A DNA stretch of 64,000 bases. Origin: Cycas panzhihuaensis. Taxonomy: Eukaryota > Cycadophyta. The stretch's first letter is position 1. Every line of letters starts with the position of its first letter. Under the pieces are notes generated by a model. The model had not been told where the DNA came from and did not search any database. It was given only the letters and a program-made list of their open reading frames with translations. Below, piece by piece: positions 1 through 11,547 of the stretch. Both the position numbers and the translations under genes were made by a program. The DNA is taken from the NCBI GenBank assembly GCA_023213395.1, contig CM041465.1, positions 216,139,741 through 216,203,740 of the forward strand. The letters run 5' to 3'.

Positions 1-492
1 CTTAAACATGATATAAAATAAGGCATGACTTAATATCATATTAAAAATAATTCTTTCTTTTGACTTTTTTGATAAATTTCTATAAAAATAAGGTTCTCTA
101 AAACTTAAAATTAAAGTATATGACTTAATTTTTATATTTTATTTATTATTTAGAGTATATCATATCAATATAAATGTTATCAAATAATTTAAAACCAATA
201 AGAATAAATAAATATGCCTAAAATAATAAGGAAACTCATAAAAATAACTACTTTAAAATTTTTTTCTTAACTTTGAGTTAAATTTTCTACTATAAAACAA
301 CTTTAAAAATGCTCACTTAACTTGTTATTATAAAGGGAGCTAAGCTAACTTTCTAGTACATCTTCTAGATCTAAAAATTGACTCTATATGGTGAATATAT
401 TATAAAAATAGTGAGTATGTGTACTTTAAAAAATAAAGGGGGTTGAAATTGAAAGATAACCTTTTTTAACTTTGGGCTAATGGTCATATGAG
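1..492. other. AT-rich intergenic sequence, unassigned
   Basis: No ORF, LTR boundary or recognisable protein similarity is visible on either strand. The sequence is low-complexity A/T with short homopolymer runs. It ends at the 5-bp duplication ATGAG that flanks the solo LTR to its right. It is probably degraded repeat DNA. Confidence 0.5.
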
Positions 493-606
493 TGTTTGAT
501 ATATTGAACACTTTACAAATGTTACATAGGTACAAGCATTACACTTAAGCCATTTTAGGGGTCCTTTTAGTCCATTATGTTAGAATACTACTAGTTAGTT
601 CATTAT

Positions 607-645
607 AAAGGTATATCTATCTATCTATCTACATATATATATAAA
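607..645. repeat. TATC/TA microsatellite
   Basis: Several tandem copies of ATCT followed by a short TA run, inside the central non-homologous segment of the solo LTR. Confidence 0.8.
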
Positions 646-759
646 ACCATTCAAGAAGAAGGGGAGTCTTCTTCTACTTTTGTTTCATTAGGCTTTGGTC
701 AATACTTTAACATATAGTCTATTATTCAACTTAGTCAAGGGGAAGTTAAACCAATCCAT

Positions 760-876
760 ATGATCATTACCACTTTCATTGATGGTTTTTTAGGGTACAA
801 TAAAAAATTTCTCTCTCCTAAAGATCATCATATGACTGCGTTTACCACACCTTGGGGCACATTTATCCATTTTTAA
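760..876 (+). pseudogene. Gypsy (Tat-type) reverse transcriptase fragment inside a copia solo LTR
   Basis: A 38-codon reading frame contains FIDGFLGYN, then SPKDHH, then TAFTTPWGTF. This is the stretch of Ty3/gypsy RT between the catalytic FxDGFSGYNQ block and the TPxGTFxYxxMPFGL block. The Tat-like element G3 at the right end of the window carries the matching segment (INNFSNYNQ ... MAFMTPLGTFTYKAM at about 63490-63600). The frame stops directly afterwards and no further RT can be followed. It lies within the part of the 493-1124 LTR that has no counterpart in the other family E LTRs, so it was probably captured or inserted there. The match is short but specific. Confidence 0.7.
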
Positions 877-1124
877 GAATGATACTTAGGAATTGGTTAA
901 CTTACCTCCCAATAAATGAGCAATTGACACTAAGTGGATAAGTATTCAAGTTGGGGTTTTCTCTATATAATCTTTGGTTATTTCTATAAATAATAAAATG
1001 GTCTATGCTTAGACCTAAATCTCTAGTTGTCTTTTGTTGATGTATTTGGAATTCTCTAATTATTTAATTTTTATATTGATTTAAGTTTTGTTATTATATT
1101 ATTCCTTTATTTTATTTCTCTTCA

Positions 1125-1788
1125 ATGAGCTCATCATGTGACAAGGGGCTAAGACTTAAAAGACCAACATAGTTTAAATATGAAATTAAATATACTTTAA
1201 TCATTTAATTTTTCTAATAATCTCACTAAGATATAAATCATTAAAAAAAATTAATCCCTCCAAAACTGCATAGGGATAAGTATGTGTATTCATTTATAAT
1301 AATCTATTATTGATTGGGCCACATGATAACTCATGCCACATAATAATTACTATCCCATGCTACTAAGCCTAGGCCTTTGTAGGCATGCTTTGTATTTTTA
1401 TTTTCTTATATTCCTTATAGATCTGTGGAGAGTATTCTACCATAGGTGCCTCTTTTCCATACATGTACTTCTTTATGCCATGCCCTTTTAGAATGTTGAT
1501 TATACTCCCTTTTAAGTTTTGATGTGCTACCTTGTATACAATCCTACTAATTTATTAGGATGTTCTATTAGGAGTTCTTCATATGTCTACATTAGAGATA
1601 TCTTTTATAGGCTCAATTTATGCCAATTGTATCTCTCTACCTCCTTAACATGTTCGCTTGGCTTCATGGCATGAGCATCAATTTCTAATATTTATTACTT
1701 CATGCAAAAAAAATCACTAGCATTCATTATATTCTCTTATAAGGTCTAATCCTCTACTATGAGGTGTTTCAACACAATTTGATTCATC
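1125..1788. other. Unassigned sequence left of the C1 insertion
   Basis: AT-rich with no convincing ORF. It ends with TCATC (1784-1788), the left target duplication of element C1. The same sequence resumes after 23064. It is probably an older degraded repeat. Confidence 0.45.
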
Positions 1789-2170
1789 TATGAAAATGTC
1801 AGGATCTGAATACATGTACCCTGATTCAAGTGTAGTGATAAAACTATTGATAAATATTCAACAAAACAAGCAAATAAGCAAGATATATGAGCATGCAAAG
1901 GTATGGGTGAATTCGCCATACCATAAGCTTTCTCTTAGGCAGAGATTCTGTATTAATTAGAATCCAACATTAAGTACAAAGGTGCGGGGCAATATTTATA
2001 GCCATCCACTAAGATTACAATCCATTGGAATAGGCTAACTTAACAACACAAGAGGTGGACATGACCTCACTATCTAATATGATTAAATTATATCAAGAGT
2101 CTATTATACATTATAAGCATTAGTTTACATAGATTTGAAGAAATAAAGGAGATATTATAATGTTTTAACA
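1789..2170 (-). repeat. C1 3' LTR
   Basis: 382 bp. On the minus strand it begins TGTTAAAACA and ends TTTTCATA (expected CA, decayed to TA). It aligns over its length with the pieces 8397-8405, 18803-19027 and 22912-23059 of the 5' LTR. It is preceded on the minus strand by a polypurine tract. Confidence 0.9.
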
Positions 2171-2186
2171 CCCTCCCTTAATAGCA
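2171..2186 (-). other. C1 polypurine tract
   Basis: The minus strand reads TTAAGGGAGGG directly against the LTR start TGTTAAAACA, the expected plus-strand primer position of an LTR element. It confirms the minus orientation. Confidence 0.85.
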
Positions 2187-2221
2187 ACTTCATTTCTTTA
2201 AATGCCGAGGTTAAAACTAAA

Positions 2222-2560
2222 TTATTTAAACTTTGGTTTACCAAGTGCTTTAGTGAAGATGTCTACAACCTGGTCTTTAATAGGATGATAGACGAGATCA
2301 ACTTCTCCATTCTGGACATGCTCATGGATGAAGTGATAATGGACTTTAATGTGCTTGGTTCTAGCATGGAATACATGATTCTTCATCATCTTTAACATAC
2401 TTTGATTGTCACAGTATAGGATGGTAGGTGTATATTGTTGAAGTCTAAGCTCAATGAGAATCCTTTTGAGCCAAATCAACTCTGTAGTGGCATGGATGGC
2501 TACTTTGTATTTAGTTTCAGTTGATGAGAGAGTAACATTGGGTTACTTTTATAGCTCCAT
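2222..2560 (-). pseudogene. C1 RNase H
   Basis: The C-terminal 85 codons are open and typical of copia RNase H: LYCDNQSMLKMMKN, then ARTKHIKVHYHFIHE, then HPIKDQVVDIFTKAL. The STETKY...TTELIWLKRI block lies just upstream. RNase H removes the RNA template during reverse transcription in the virus-like particle. The frame ends near 2222, shortly before the polypurine tract, as expected for the end of pol. Upstream it is broken by stops, so it is only a remnant. Confidence 0.85.
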
Positions 2561-2699
2561 GAGATTATAGCTAAGTCCAAGTCAAAACAATATCCTAATA
2601 TTGAGTGGAGTGTATCTTAGCAACTAGCCCAATCAACATTTATATGTCCCTTTACAATAGGTGATTCAGTCTTATTGTACTCAAGGCCAAATTGATGAG

Positions 2700-3990
2700 T
2701 TCTACATATGTATTTGAGGATCCTAGTGGTTACTTTCCAATGAGATACTTTAGGCTGTGATATGTACCTAAAGTAGATCCCTACTGCATATGAGATATCT
2801 GGGTGAGTGTGAGTGAGATAAATGAGACTCCCAACTAACTACTAGTACAAAGTGGGATCAAAAGGTTTTCCTTATTTATCCAAGTTTAACTTAGTTCCTA
2901 TCTCCATAGGAATTAGTGCAAGCTTGTATTCTTCCATCCAAAATCTTTCTGAGAGTTCATTGGTATACTTGCTTTGAGTCAGAAGGATGTGTTCTAATTA
3001 TTTCTAAACTTTAATTCTAAGGAAGTAGTGGAGCAGGCCAAGATCATTCATCTCAAAATTACTCTTTAAATCTAATTGAAGCTAATAAATTCCATTTGTA
3101 TCATTACCAATAATAACAAGATTATCCACATAAAGTAAATGATTGTAATCAAATTATCTCTAATTTGAACATAGAGATTAGGGTCGGAGGGTGAATGATT
3201 GAATCTATGTTGAGTGAGAAATGTATTTATCTTGGCATACTTAGCACATGGTACCTTCTTGAGTCTATAAAGGGATTTCTTGAGTTTGCAAAATAAGTGT
3301 TTTTGTCCTAGAACAATATAGCCTAGGGGTTGTTTCAAGAAAACCTCTTCTTTGAGCTCTCCATTGAAGAAATCACTCTTCACAACCATTTGGTAAATAA
3401 GCCATCCAAATTGGGCTAATAGGGATATAACCAAATAGAAGGTGGTCATGTTAGCTATGGGTGTAAAGGTCTCATCATAGTCAATTCGTTCATATTATTT
3501 AAAACCTCTTTCACTAAGGTGAGCTTTATGATGTTCTACAATGCTATTTGCATAGAATTCTATATTATATATCCATCTACAATTAATTGCTTTCTTCCTA
3601 GGTGGTAATTCAGTCAACTCCCAGGTGTTATTTTCTAAGATAGAATTCATCTCTTCATCCATAGTTTCTTTCTACATTTGGTCTTTAACTGCCTCCTCAA
3701 ACATGGAAGGCTCAGGAGTTTCAAGGACATGAGCTATAAGTGTAAACTTTACATAGTATCTCATCTTGGAAGGCCTCTTTATAGTTGTCAGAGGAGGAGG
3801 AGCATCCATTAAAAGTTGTTGTACCCACTTAGGAGGTGGCTAAAAACTAGTGGCTTCCACCTAAAGGTCATCAATTGAAACATGAGACAAATTTATACTT
3901 GCTTGAGTGGATGATAAAGAAGATGTTAGAATTGATGATGGACCATGAGTGTAGGAGTAAGTTGGTATAGGTGGCTCCAAAGTTTTTCCA
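2700..3990 (-). pseudogene. C1 reverse transcriptase
   Basis: Recognisable copia RT in successive frames. There is a linker with ENNTWELTELPPRKKAINCRW, then YDETFTPIANM, then VKSDFFNGELKEEVFLKQPLGY, then KKSLYRLKKVP and the RFNHSPSDPNLYV block. The catalytic YVDD appears, after a frameshift near 3130, as YVDN, so the second catalytic aspartate has become Asn. Some stops and frameshifts separate the blocks. It would synthesise cDNA on the element RNA; this copy cannot. Confidence 0.85.
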
Positions 3991-5170
3991 AGGGTCACTT
4001 GTGACATACCAACTTTATCTTCTACTATAATCTGATATAGAGTAGGTATCAGTTCTTATGATTCTTTAGCAAAGATTATATCCCAAGTCATGTAAGCTTG
4101 GTTACCAACTTTGTCAAAGACTTTATAGGCTTTGCAACCAAGTACATAGCCAAGGAAGATGCACTTATCCTTTGGGACATATTTTTATATTTGTATGCCA
4201 TGCATCCAAAGATCCTTAAGTGAGTTAAAGATGGTTTTTGACCTAACCAAGCTTCTTCAGGAGTAATGTTCCTAATCGCAATTGTGGGACTTATGTTGGT
4301 TAGGTAAGCAGTCATGGCAATGGCATCATCCCAAAATCTAATGGCAAGGTTGTCTACACTAAGTATAGATTTCCCTTTATTGATCCAAATCTAATGCATC
4401 CTTTTAGCTATACCATTCTACTGAGATATGTGAGGAGTAGAAAATTGATGCAAGATGCTATGTTCTTTACAAAAGTTATTGAACTAGTTTAAAATGTATT
4501 CACCACTATTATCATATTTAAGGGTCTTGATTCTCATCTCATTTTTATTTTCAGAAGTAGCTTTGAATTCTTTGAATCTATTTAGGGCTTGATATTTATT
4601 TCTTAAGAAGTAGACCCATATATTCTTTGAGAAGTCATCTATAAAGGTAACAAAATACTAGCTACCATTGAGAGATTGGGTGGACATAGGGCCACAAATA
4701 TCAGAATGTACTAACTCTAATGGTTGTGAAGCTCTCCATGCATTCTTGGAAGGGAATTTTTCTCTTTATTGCTTTCCCTTTGGGTAGGCCTTACATATAT
4801 TCTGGTATCTCTTGATTTTGGGTAGGTCATATATGATTTTAAGCCTAGACATGAGGTTCAAGCTTCACATATTTAAATGACCTAGGTGTTGATGCCATAG
4901 GTGGTCTTTGGATCTAGTTGTAGTCACTTCATCTTTTGAGTGGGAGCATTCTCCTAGTTCATTAATATAAGGGGACTCTTCCTCAATTACATCCTTCCCC
5001 TTATCACATTGAGTTGTGTTGGCCATTGAGTAGGATTCATGTTGAAGAGTAGTGGTAAGAGGGACACCATCTAACCTATATAAGCCACCATTTTCATGTT
5101 TTGTGGCTACAAGTTTGCCTATATTATGATCTAGAATTCTATAAATGTCTTGGCTAAAGAGGACATATAA
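3991..5170 (-). pseudogene. C1 integrase
   Basis: Readable in order are the pre-integrase zinc region (LWHQHLGHL), the core with VHSDICGP (first Asp), TFIDDFSKNIWVYFL, LKYDNSGEY (second Asp) and NGIAKRMH. In the last motif the catalytic glutamate of NGIAERM is a lysine (GAA to AAA). It continues into AIAMTAYLTNISP and EEAWLGQKPSLTHLRIFGC. Stops occur at former Gln codons. The family integrates cDNA with a 5-bp target duplication, which agrees with the TCATC TSD. Confidence 0.85.
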
Positions 5171-5425
5171 GTTCTACTTATACATTTGGCTGATGTAAAG
5201 CAGGTTCATCTTCATACCAGGTATAAGGAACACATTATTGATGTGGTGTCTAATATTGGAGTCCTTCAATGTGATAGGTGCCCTACCAATTTCAGTCATA
5301 TTATAAGTCAAGTTGTCCCCAAATGTGATCATTTGAGTATTGATAGGTTGGGTTTCTTCTAACATTTTTTTAGAATCTGTCATATGCCTTGTTACACCAG
5401 AATCAAGAAGCCATGTGGTCTCATT
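5171..5425 (-). pseudogene. C1 aspartic protease
   Basis: On the minus strand WLLDSGVTRHMTDSKKM is followed by GDNLTYNMTEIGRAPITL and VFLIPGMKMNLLYISQM. The active-site triad DSG is intact and the Copia-type RHM follows it. The protease would cleave the Gag-Pol polyprotein. It is the least damaged catalytic motif in C1. Confidence 0.8.
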
Positions 5426-5429
5426 AAGC

Positions 5430-6803
5430 TGTGAGGATAATGCTACAAAAAAAAGGTTATGGGAGGATGAGTCTTAACCATTTCCCATGTTGCCATCTTG
5501 TTGTTGATTATATTATTGGTTTCTTTTATTCATGTTTTAGAACTATTGTCTGTTTTGAGGTCTTTGTCCTTGTGTGGTCCTTAGATTCTAATTCTGTTGA
5601 TAGAATTAGCCTTGAGGTTGATATGATAGCCCCCCTTATGGCTATAAAGGGCCTCCTTAGTGTTGAACGAGACTATCTTGTTGATAATAAGGGTCTCCTT
5701 ATTGTGGAAAGAGGACTTCATGGGGAGGCATAATCCTCCTTATTGATAAGAAGCTTCTTGTCTTTGTTGATTATAGCTAGGGCCTCCTTGATGGTATGAG
5801 GGTGCTCCTTATTGATAAATAGGGGTGGTTTTTGATAAACTAGCCCATATTCTTGGCTTCCTTAGTTTTGTAAGAGTTGTTAGCCTATTTTCTCTTGTAT
5901 TCAATGGTTAGGTATTTAGATTTTTCATAGAGGTTGGTGAAATTTTGTTTGCCCTACTAACTCTTTTGAGGTTATCCCTATGATTGATGCTGTGACTATT
6001 GAATCTATTTATTTGGATAGGAGGAGGAGGAGGTACCAACAAGATGCTATTGAGTTGGCTACTAATGTGAATCTTATGATATAGAGATAGATTCCAAGAG
6101 TTGAGCTAGGTCTTATTACTTATTAAGTTGTTGGGTTTCTCTATTAATAGTCTTGCCCTTTTTTTAGTTTCAGGCTACAAAGGTAGAAGCTGAGCTAGAT
6201 GTTGATGTCACCTCTAGTTAGTTGAGAATATTCTTCTCTTGAAGTAAGATCCCCTCAAAGGTTATAGAGTCCATCTTAGAATAATTATTATATAACTTGG
6301 AGATAAAGGAGTTGTATTCATTGGGTAAAATATTTATAATGCTTGAGATTATATCATAGTTAGAAGGTGGCTCACCAAAGATAACCAATTAGTTTCTAAT
6401 GGTTTTGGCTTTGGTCAAATGATTTATAATGTTTTTAGCAAAATGCATGGAAAATAAGTGAGCCTTAAAGGAAAGGGACCTAGATTCATCCTTTCTCTCA
6501 TATAGGGAACAGAGTATGGTCCAAGCTTCATTTGAGCCTTGTGCTATTTCAATGTTTTAATCCACTTGGTCTTCAATCGCCAAGTGGAAGAAGGATAATG
6601 CTATATTATCCTTAGCTTTAAAGTTTGCTAAGGCTATATAATCAGGTGGAATCATTAGGATCTTAATTGAGCTTAGGCACGGGTCTGTCCCCATTAACAT
6701 AGGCCCAATATTCACTCATGATGAGCAAGTTTTTGACTTACTATTTCCATGGTATAAAGTTATTAATGCTATTGACTTTAATGTTGTTGGAAAGAAACAT
6801 TTG
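5430..6803 (-). pseudogene. C1 gag with Gln/Gly/Tyr-rich tail
   Basis: A start codon near 6803 opens MFLSNNIKVNSINNFIPWK, the usual N-terminal gag motif (NIxKFNGxNFxxWK). Further on come a UBN2-type stretch (ERKDESRSLSFKAHLFSMHFAK) and INILPNEYNSFISKLY. The C-terminal part (about 5430-5870) is a low-complexity run of YQQGGP-like units rich in Gln, Gly, Pro and Tyr. No CCHC zinc knuckle could be found. At least ten stops in the tail are TAA or TAG where a CAA or CAG repeat codon is expected. Confidence 0.75.
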
Positions 6804-8383
6804 TAATACCATGTTTGAAAGGTTTTTATGTTTGATATCTTTAAATTTTTATGTGATGATGTGCTAATCTACCTAAGTGGCCTTTAATCTAGAATTCTAA
6901 GGCAAAGGGTCTCCAGGAAAGCTCTCAGTTGCTATCCTGTCTAATGGCACCTGCCCACAAGTGGTAAACTAGGGACCTGATATATTGGTATGTGAGCTTA
7001 AGAACTTGATATACCTTAGCATGTGGGCTGCTAAGAAGGTCCTAAGACCCCCCTAATTTGTTTCCCCACCTACACTGGTCTTATGCTAAATGATAGATTT
7101 AACAATGAGAACTTACTAACTAAGGCACTCACCCCCTTGGGTCTAGCCTAGATTCTAAACTCCAAAAGATAGGGTCTGCTCCTCAACTTGTCACCTATTA
7201 CACTTCATAGCTAATGATGTTTTTCATCCAATATAAGTAGGCTAAGGGAATATACGTGGCAGTAACTTTATAGGTTCTAATTATTCCCTTTATAAGGCTG
7301 GAAATGGGGGTTTAATTTAGTAATTATCTTTTTTAATATGAGAAGTTAATTTTTTAAGTGAGATTTTTACATACAAGAGGTTCTTTTTAAAGTCATAAAT
7401 AAAATGAAAAGGACATAAAGTAAATTAAAATAATAAGGGTAGGCTTATAATGCTCTTGATAGGGCAAGCTTTAAGAGTTAACTTCTTCAATCTTCCAAGA
7501 GTAACACTTACACATGAGACATCATCATACACTTAATTATCCTTAAAAATTATAAACGAATAGCTAAAAATGATAAGCCCTTACCTAATCTAGCAAAAGA
7601 ACCTCAATGAAACTGAAAAATACCTTCAAATCTTACAAAATAAAGCTAAAAAAAAATTAAACATAAAGGTCAACATAAGTAGCTAATATCTCCTTTAAAG
7701 TAGCTCCAAATCTAGCTAAATTTGAATCTAAACTATAGAGCTCTGAATTAACTTTCTGGTGCTTTAGGTAGTTCACAAATTAGATAAATGGTTGTAGAGA
7801 TATCACAGAAATAGTATAGGTATCTTTTTTGAGACTTACAGGACTTGTGCGTAAAAATGGGTAACCAAAGCAAGAGTGCAGAACCCTAACAGGTGATCAA
7901 ATGGACTCAAAATAAGACAAAAATTTAGAGAAAGGAACACAATAATGATAGGTATCTAGTAGAATTAGAATTAAAAAAAAAAATCTTGTATTAAGGAGAA
8001 CAGAGTTATGGAAGTCTAGGGGATTACGAGAGACCAACTAAGTAAAATAAAACCTAAACCACCTTAAATCTCTTCTAATAAGAAGTAAGAATGGGTTTAG
8101 GGCTTCCAAAGGTCAAATAAAGCTCCAATAAGAAGAAATAATCGATATTAGGGTTGTAGTGAATGAAAAATATGATTTTTCATTCATTTTCATTAGAAAA
8201 CTTAGATACAAACCCTAGATGAGTGTAAATGAGCAAACAAGCTACTTTAAGAGGTTGTAAATGATTGGAACCAACTGCTCTTAGTTTCAACACTAAATAA
8301 AACTTATATATTTAATAAACATAGGAAAGAAATGAAGTAAACAAACTTTAAATCACTAAAATACTTCAAATTAGGCATATATA
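6804..8383 (-). other. C1 leader between PBS and gag
   Basis: About 1.6 kb without a convincing reading frame, lying between the primer-binding site and the gag start. It is presumably the untranslated leader of the element RNA. Confidence 0.6.
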
Positions 8384-8396
8384 AGCTCTGATACTG
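8384..8396 (-). other. C1 primer-binding site
   Basis: The minus strand reads CAGTATCAGAGCTT next to the LTR end. This resembles TGGTATCAGAGC, the complement of the initiator tRNA-Met 3' end used by most plant copia elements. Confidence 0.8.
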
Positions 8397-8405
8397 TGTG
8401 AAAAT
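8397..8405 (-). repeat. C1 5' LTR, first 9 bp (piece 1 of 3)
   Basis: TGTGAAAAT corresponds to the terminal bases of the 3' LTR (TATGAAAAT at 1789-1797). AAAAT (8401-8405) is the left target duplication of element A; its partner is 18798-18802. Confidence 0.85.
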
Positions 8406-8910
8406 TGTTGGATATTGTGACAACAATAGTTTAAGGCTAAAATTTTGGCATGTTGGCAGCGCAGTTTCCCCCCCTAATCTTTCTCAAGGGGTTCTATAAG
8501 GTGAGCCCCTTGGGGTACGAGGGTGTAGAACGCCCCTCGCTAAGAGGGGGTTCAGAGGCGATAGCCCCTGACCCAAAAAATTAGCCCTATAAACCATATT
8601 AAATTGTAAAGAGGATTAGGGTCGTTTGATACAAATACCCTAGATTCTATGGTTAAGATTTATGCCTTGGATGACCATCTCATGTAGCCTGATTTAGGGC
8701 TTTTCTTATTATGTTGTATATAATGTAATGTACTATGAGGAGGGCAGTGGTTGGTTGTTGTTCCTAAGAGCACTCTGATACTTAGATGTACTTTTTCTCT
8801 ATTCTACAATAATAAAGATCGATACCTTTCCTATATGGATGTTTCCCTAGCACACTGCTAGGGTTTTACCACGTTATATCAAGTGCATATGTGATGTTTT
8901 GCAAAATAGT
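8406..8910 (+). repeat. Element A 5' LTR, internally deleted near its end
   Basis: It matches the other LTRs of this family up to GTGATGTTT, then jumps to GCAAAATAGT. The next bases are already gag sequence. Two deletions therefore removed about 100 bp of LTR, the primer-binding site and the start of gag. Confidence 0.85.
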
Positions 8911-10884
8911 GAGAAATGGCAAGAATAACTTTGAGTTGTAGAAGCTAAAAGTGTATGATATTCTTGTATAGTAGTATTTGTACAAGGCCCTTGTAGGCAA
9001 ATTGGACAGGATGATGAATAGGATGATTTAGATAAAAAGGCACTTAGCATAATACGATTGTGCTTGGCAGATGAAGTTTTGTTTAACATCACAGGGGAGC
9101 AGACAACAATAGGATTATGGACTCAGTTGGAAGGCTTGTATATGACCAAATCAGTAACGACTTAAATCTACCTAAAGAGGCAACTATACTTATTACGGAT
9201 GAAGGAAGGTACAAAAATTACTAACCATTTAAATATTTTTAATACTCCTATTTGTCAGTTGACTAGTATCGATGTTAAAATTGAGGATGAGGACAAGGCT
9301 GTTACCTTGTTATACTCATTACCTAAACCCTGGGATAATATTGTCACCTCAATTAGTTTTAGCACTACAGATGAATTAGAATATGATTCTATTATGAGTG
9401 CTTTGCTAATGGAAGAAGTGCAGAGGAAGTCTAGTCTTGAAACCTCCACACCAGAAGCTATGATGACAAGGGGTAGAATGATTGAGAGAGGACAAAACTC
9501 TAGGGATACATCGAGGTCCAAGTTAAAGAGCAAAAAGAGTAAGATCAGATGTTGGCACTATAATAAGATAAGTCACCTCAAGAAGGATTGTTTTAAAAGG
9601 AAGGAGTTCCAGAAAAAGGAAGATCTTGCCAAGGAGGTGAATCAGGTGGAGTCAAATCAAGGTATGGATGATGATATCTTGGTTGCTTATAATGTTTCTC
9701 ATTATCACCATGACTGGTTATTAGATTTAGGTGCTTCGCACCACATGTGTCCATACAAGAGCTGGTTCTCATCATACCAACCTCCCGATGGTGGTGATGT
9801 GCTTATGGGAAACGAAGTTTCTTGTAAGACAATGGGCATTGGTAGCATTAGAATTAAGATATTTGATGGGGTAGTGAGAACATTAACTGATGTTAGACAT
9901 GTACTTGATCTACAAAGGAATCTAATTTCCTTGGGTGAACTAGATTTAGGTGGTTTTAAGCATACAGGTCATGAAGGAGTCCTAAAGATGTCAAAGGGCA
10001 CCTTGGTTGTTATGAAAGCCTTAAAGAAAGGAAACCTTTACATATTAGTGGGAAGTACAGATGTCAGCCGTGTAGCTATAGTATCAAAGACTACAGAAGA
10101 TCCAGCTTAGTTATGGCATCAGAGACTTGGGCACATGAGTGAGAGAGGACTTAAGGTACTGATAAACCATAAGTTTCTTCCTAACTTACAACTTTTAGAT
10201 TTGGATTTCTATAAATATTATATTTTTGGAAAGGAGTATAGACTCAGGTTTAAAGTAGGGAGTCACACTAGTAAAGGCATACTGCATTACATACATTCAG
10301 ATGTGTGGGGACTAGCCCCTAAAATATCTTGTGGAGGATCATTGTACTTTATCACATTTATAGATGATTACTCCAAGAAGGTGTGAGTCTATTTTTTGAA
10401 AAGGAAATCTGAAGTGTTTAGTGTGTTTAAGTGGTTCAAGGCTCTAGTTGAAAACAACACTAGTAAGACAGTCAAATGTTTAAGAACTAATAATGGAGAT
10501 GAGTTCAACTCTTTGGAATTTGAGAATTATTGTAAAGAAGCTAGGATCGAAAGACACAAGACCACTAGCTATACTCCGCAGCAAAATGGCATTGCTGAGT
10601 GCATGAATAGCACACTCTTAGAAAGAGCAAGAAGCATGCTAAGTAATGCAGGAGTGGAGCAGGGATAGTGGGCATAAGCTATTCAAACAGCTTGCTATCT
10701 GGTAAATAGGTCATCATCACTTGTAATAGATTACAAGATTCTTGAAGAGGTATGGACTGGACATACATGTGATTATTCAAATTAAAAAGATTTTGGTTGT
10801 GATGCTTATGCCTAGACTGACAAAAGTAAATGTTCAAAGTTAGACCCAAAATCCAAGAGATATATCTTTGTTAGTTATGGTGAT
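8911..10884 (+). pseudogene. Element A gag, protease and integrase N-terminal part
   Basis: The best frame runs from 9199 to 10110. It holds the gag C-terminal half, a zinc knuckle CWHYNKISHLKKDC in which the second Cys is Tyr, and a protease site DLGASHHM (DSG changed to DLG). A TAG at 10108-10110 replaces the Gln of AQLWH. The integrase follows in two pieces: HSDVWG with TFIDDYSKKV up to a TGA at 10384, then LRTNNGDEF and NGIAECMN before a TAG near 10666. The frame is cut at 10884 by element B and resumes at 16201. Confidence 0.85.
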
Positions 10885-11547
10885 TGTTGGATATTATGAC
10901 AACAATAGTTTGAGGCTAAAATTTTGGCATGTTGTCAGCATGGTTTCCCCTTCTAATCTTTCTTGGGGGGTTCCAAGGGGGGTGAGAGCCCCCCTTAGCT
11001 GGGGGGTGAGAGCCCACCTTAGTTGGGGGGTGAGAGCCTGCCTTAGTTGGGGGGTGAGGTTTGAGGGTGATAGCCCCCGACCCGAAAAATTGGCCCTGTA
11101 AACCATATTAAATTATAAAGAGAATCAGGGTCATTCGATACAAATACCCTAGATTCTACGATTGAGATTTATGCTTTAGATGTCCCTATAATGTAGCCCA
11201 ATTTAGGGCTTTTCTTATTATGTTGTATGTAATGTAATGTACTATGATGAGGGCGATGGCTAGTTGTTGTTCCTGAGAGTACTTTGTTACTGAGATGTAC
11301 TTTTTCTTCATTCTATAGCAATAAAGATCGATACCTTTCCTGTGTGGATGTTTTCCCTAGCATACTGCTAGGGTTTTACCATGTTATATCGGGTGTATAT
11401 GTGATGTTTGACTTTTATATTGATATTATTGTATTATCTCTGATTTTAGAACTTACATGTTAAATCTTAGTTTCGATTCTTGTAACTAGTTGCAAAATAT
11501 TTTAGATCTTGTGGCGGTTTAAGGTTTGGGACCTTGTATTCTCAACA
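10885..11547 (+). repeat. Element B 5' LTR
   Basis: 663 bp from TGTTGGATATTATG to ATTCTCAACA, followed at once by the primer-binding site. It contains a GC-rich block with a local tandem expansion. A likely 5' LTR promoter region lies in the AT-rich part, but I see no unambiguous TATA box. Confidence 0.9.
10981..11052. repeat. Three tandem 24-bp G-rich units in the B 5' LTR
   Basis: Units at 10981-11004, 11005-11028 and 11029-11052 share the form GGTGAGAGCC(n4)TTAG(C/T)TGGGG. They are followed by a partial fourth unit. The LTRs at 8406, 15555 and 18153 have only one corresponding segment. The expansion is therefore private to this LTR and arose after or during insertion. Confidence 0.85.

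Larger units (their letters stand above)
493..1124 (+). mobile_element. Solo LTR of copia family E, plus orientation
   Basis: The segment starts TGTTTGATATATTGAACAC and ends CTCTTCA, the same termini as the LTRs of E2, E3 and the solo LTR at 27364-27819 (those lie on the minus strand). The 5' part (about 493-575) and 3' part (about 945-1124, including the family's conserved TCTATGCTTAGAC block) align with those copies. The middle does not. It is flanked by a perfect TSD, ATGAG, at 488-492 and 1125-1129, so it is a genuine insertion reduced to one LTR. At about 632 bp it is longer than its relatives (about 430-550 bp) because of the extra central segment. Confidence 0.85.

Noticed and set aside
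1125-1788. Possible minus-strand coding remnant
   Set aside because: Some short frames look polypeptide-like, but no motif could be linked to a family.
5431-5733. 100-codon plus-strand ORF
   Set aside because: It is the antisense of the C1 gag Gln/Gly tail. It stays open because the repeat lacks stops on the other strand.
10868-11106. Overlapping ORFs on both strands
   Set aside because: They arise from the 24-bp G-rich tandem units of the B LTR and have no family similarity.
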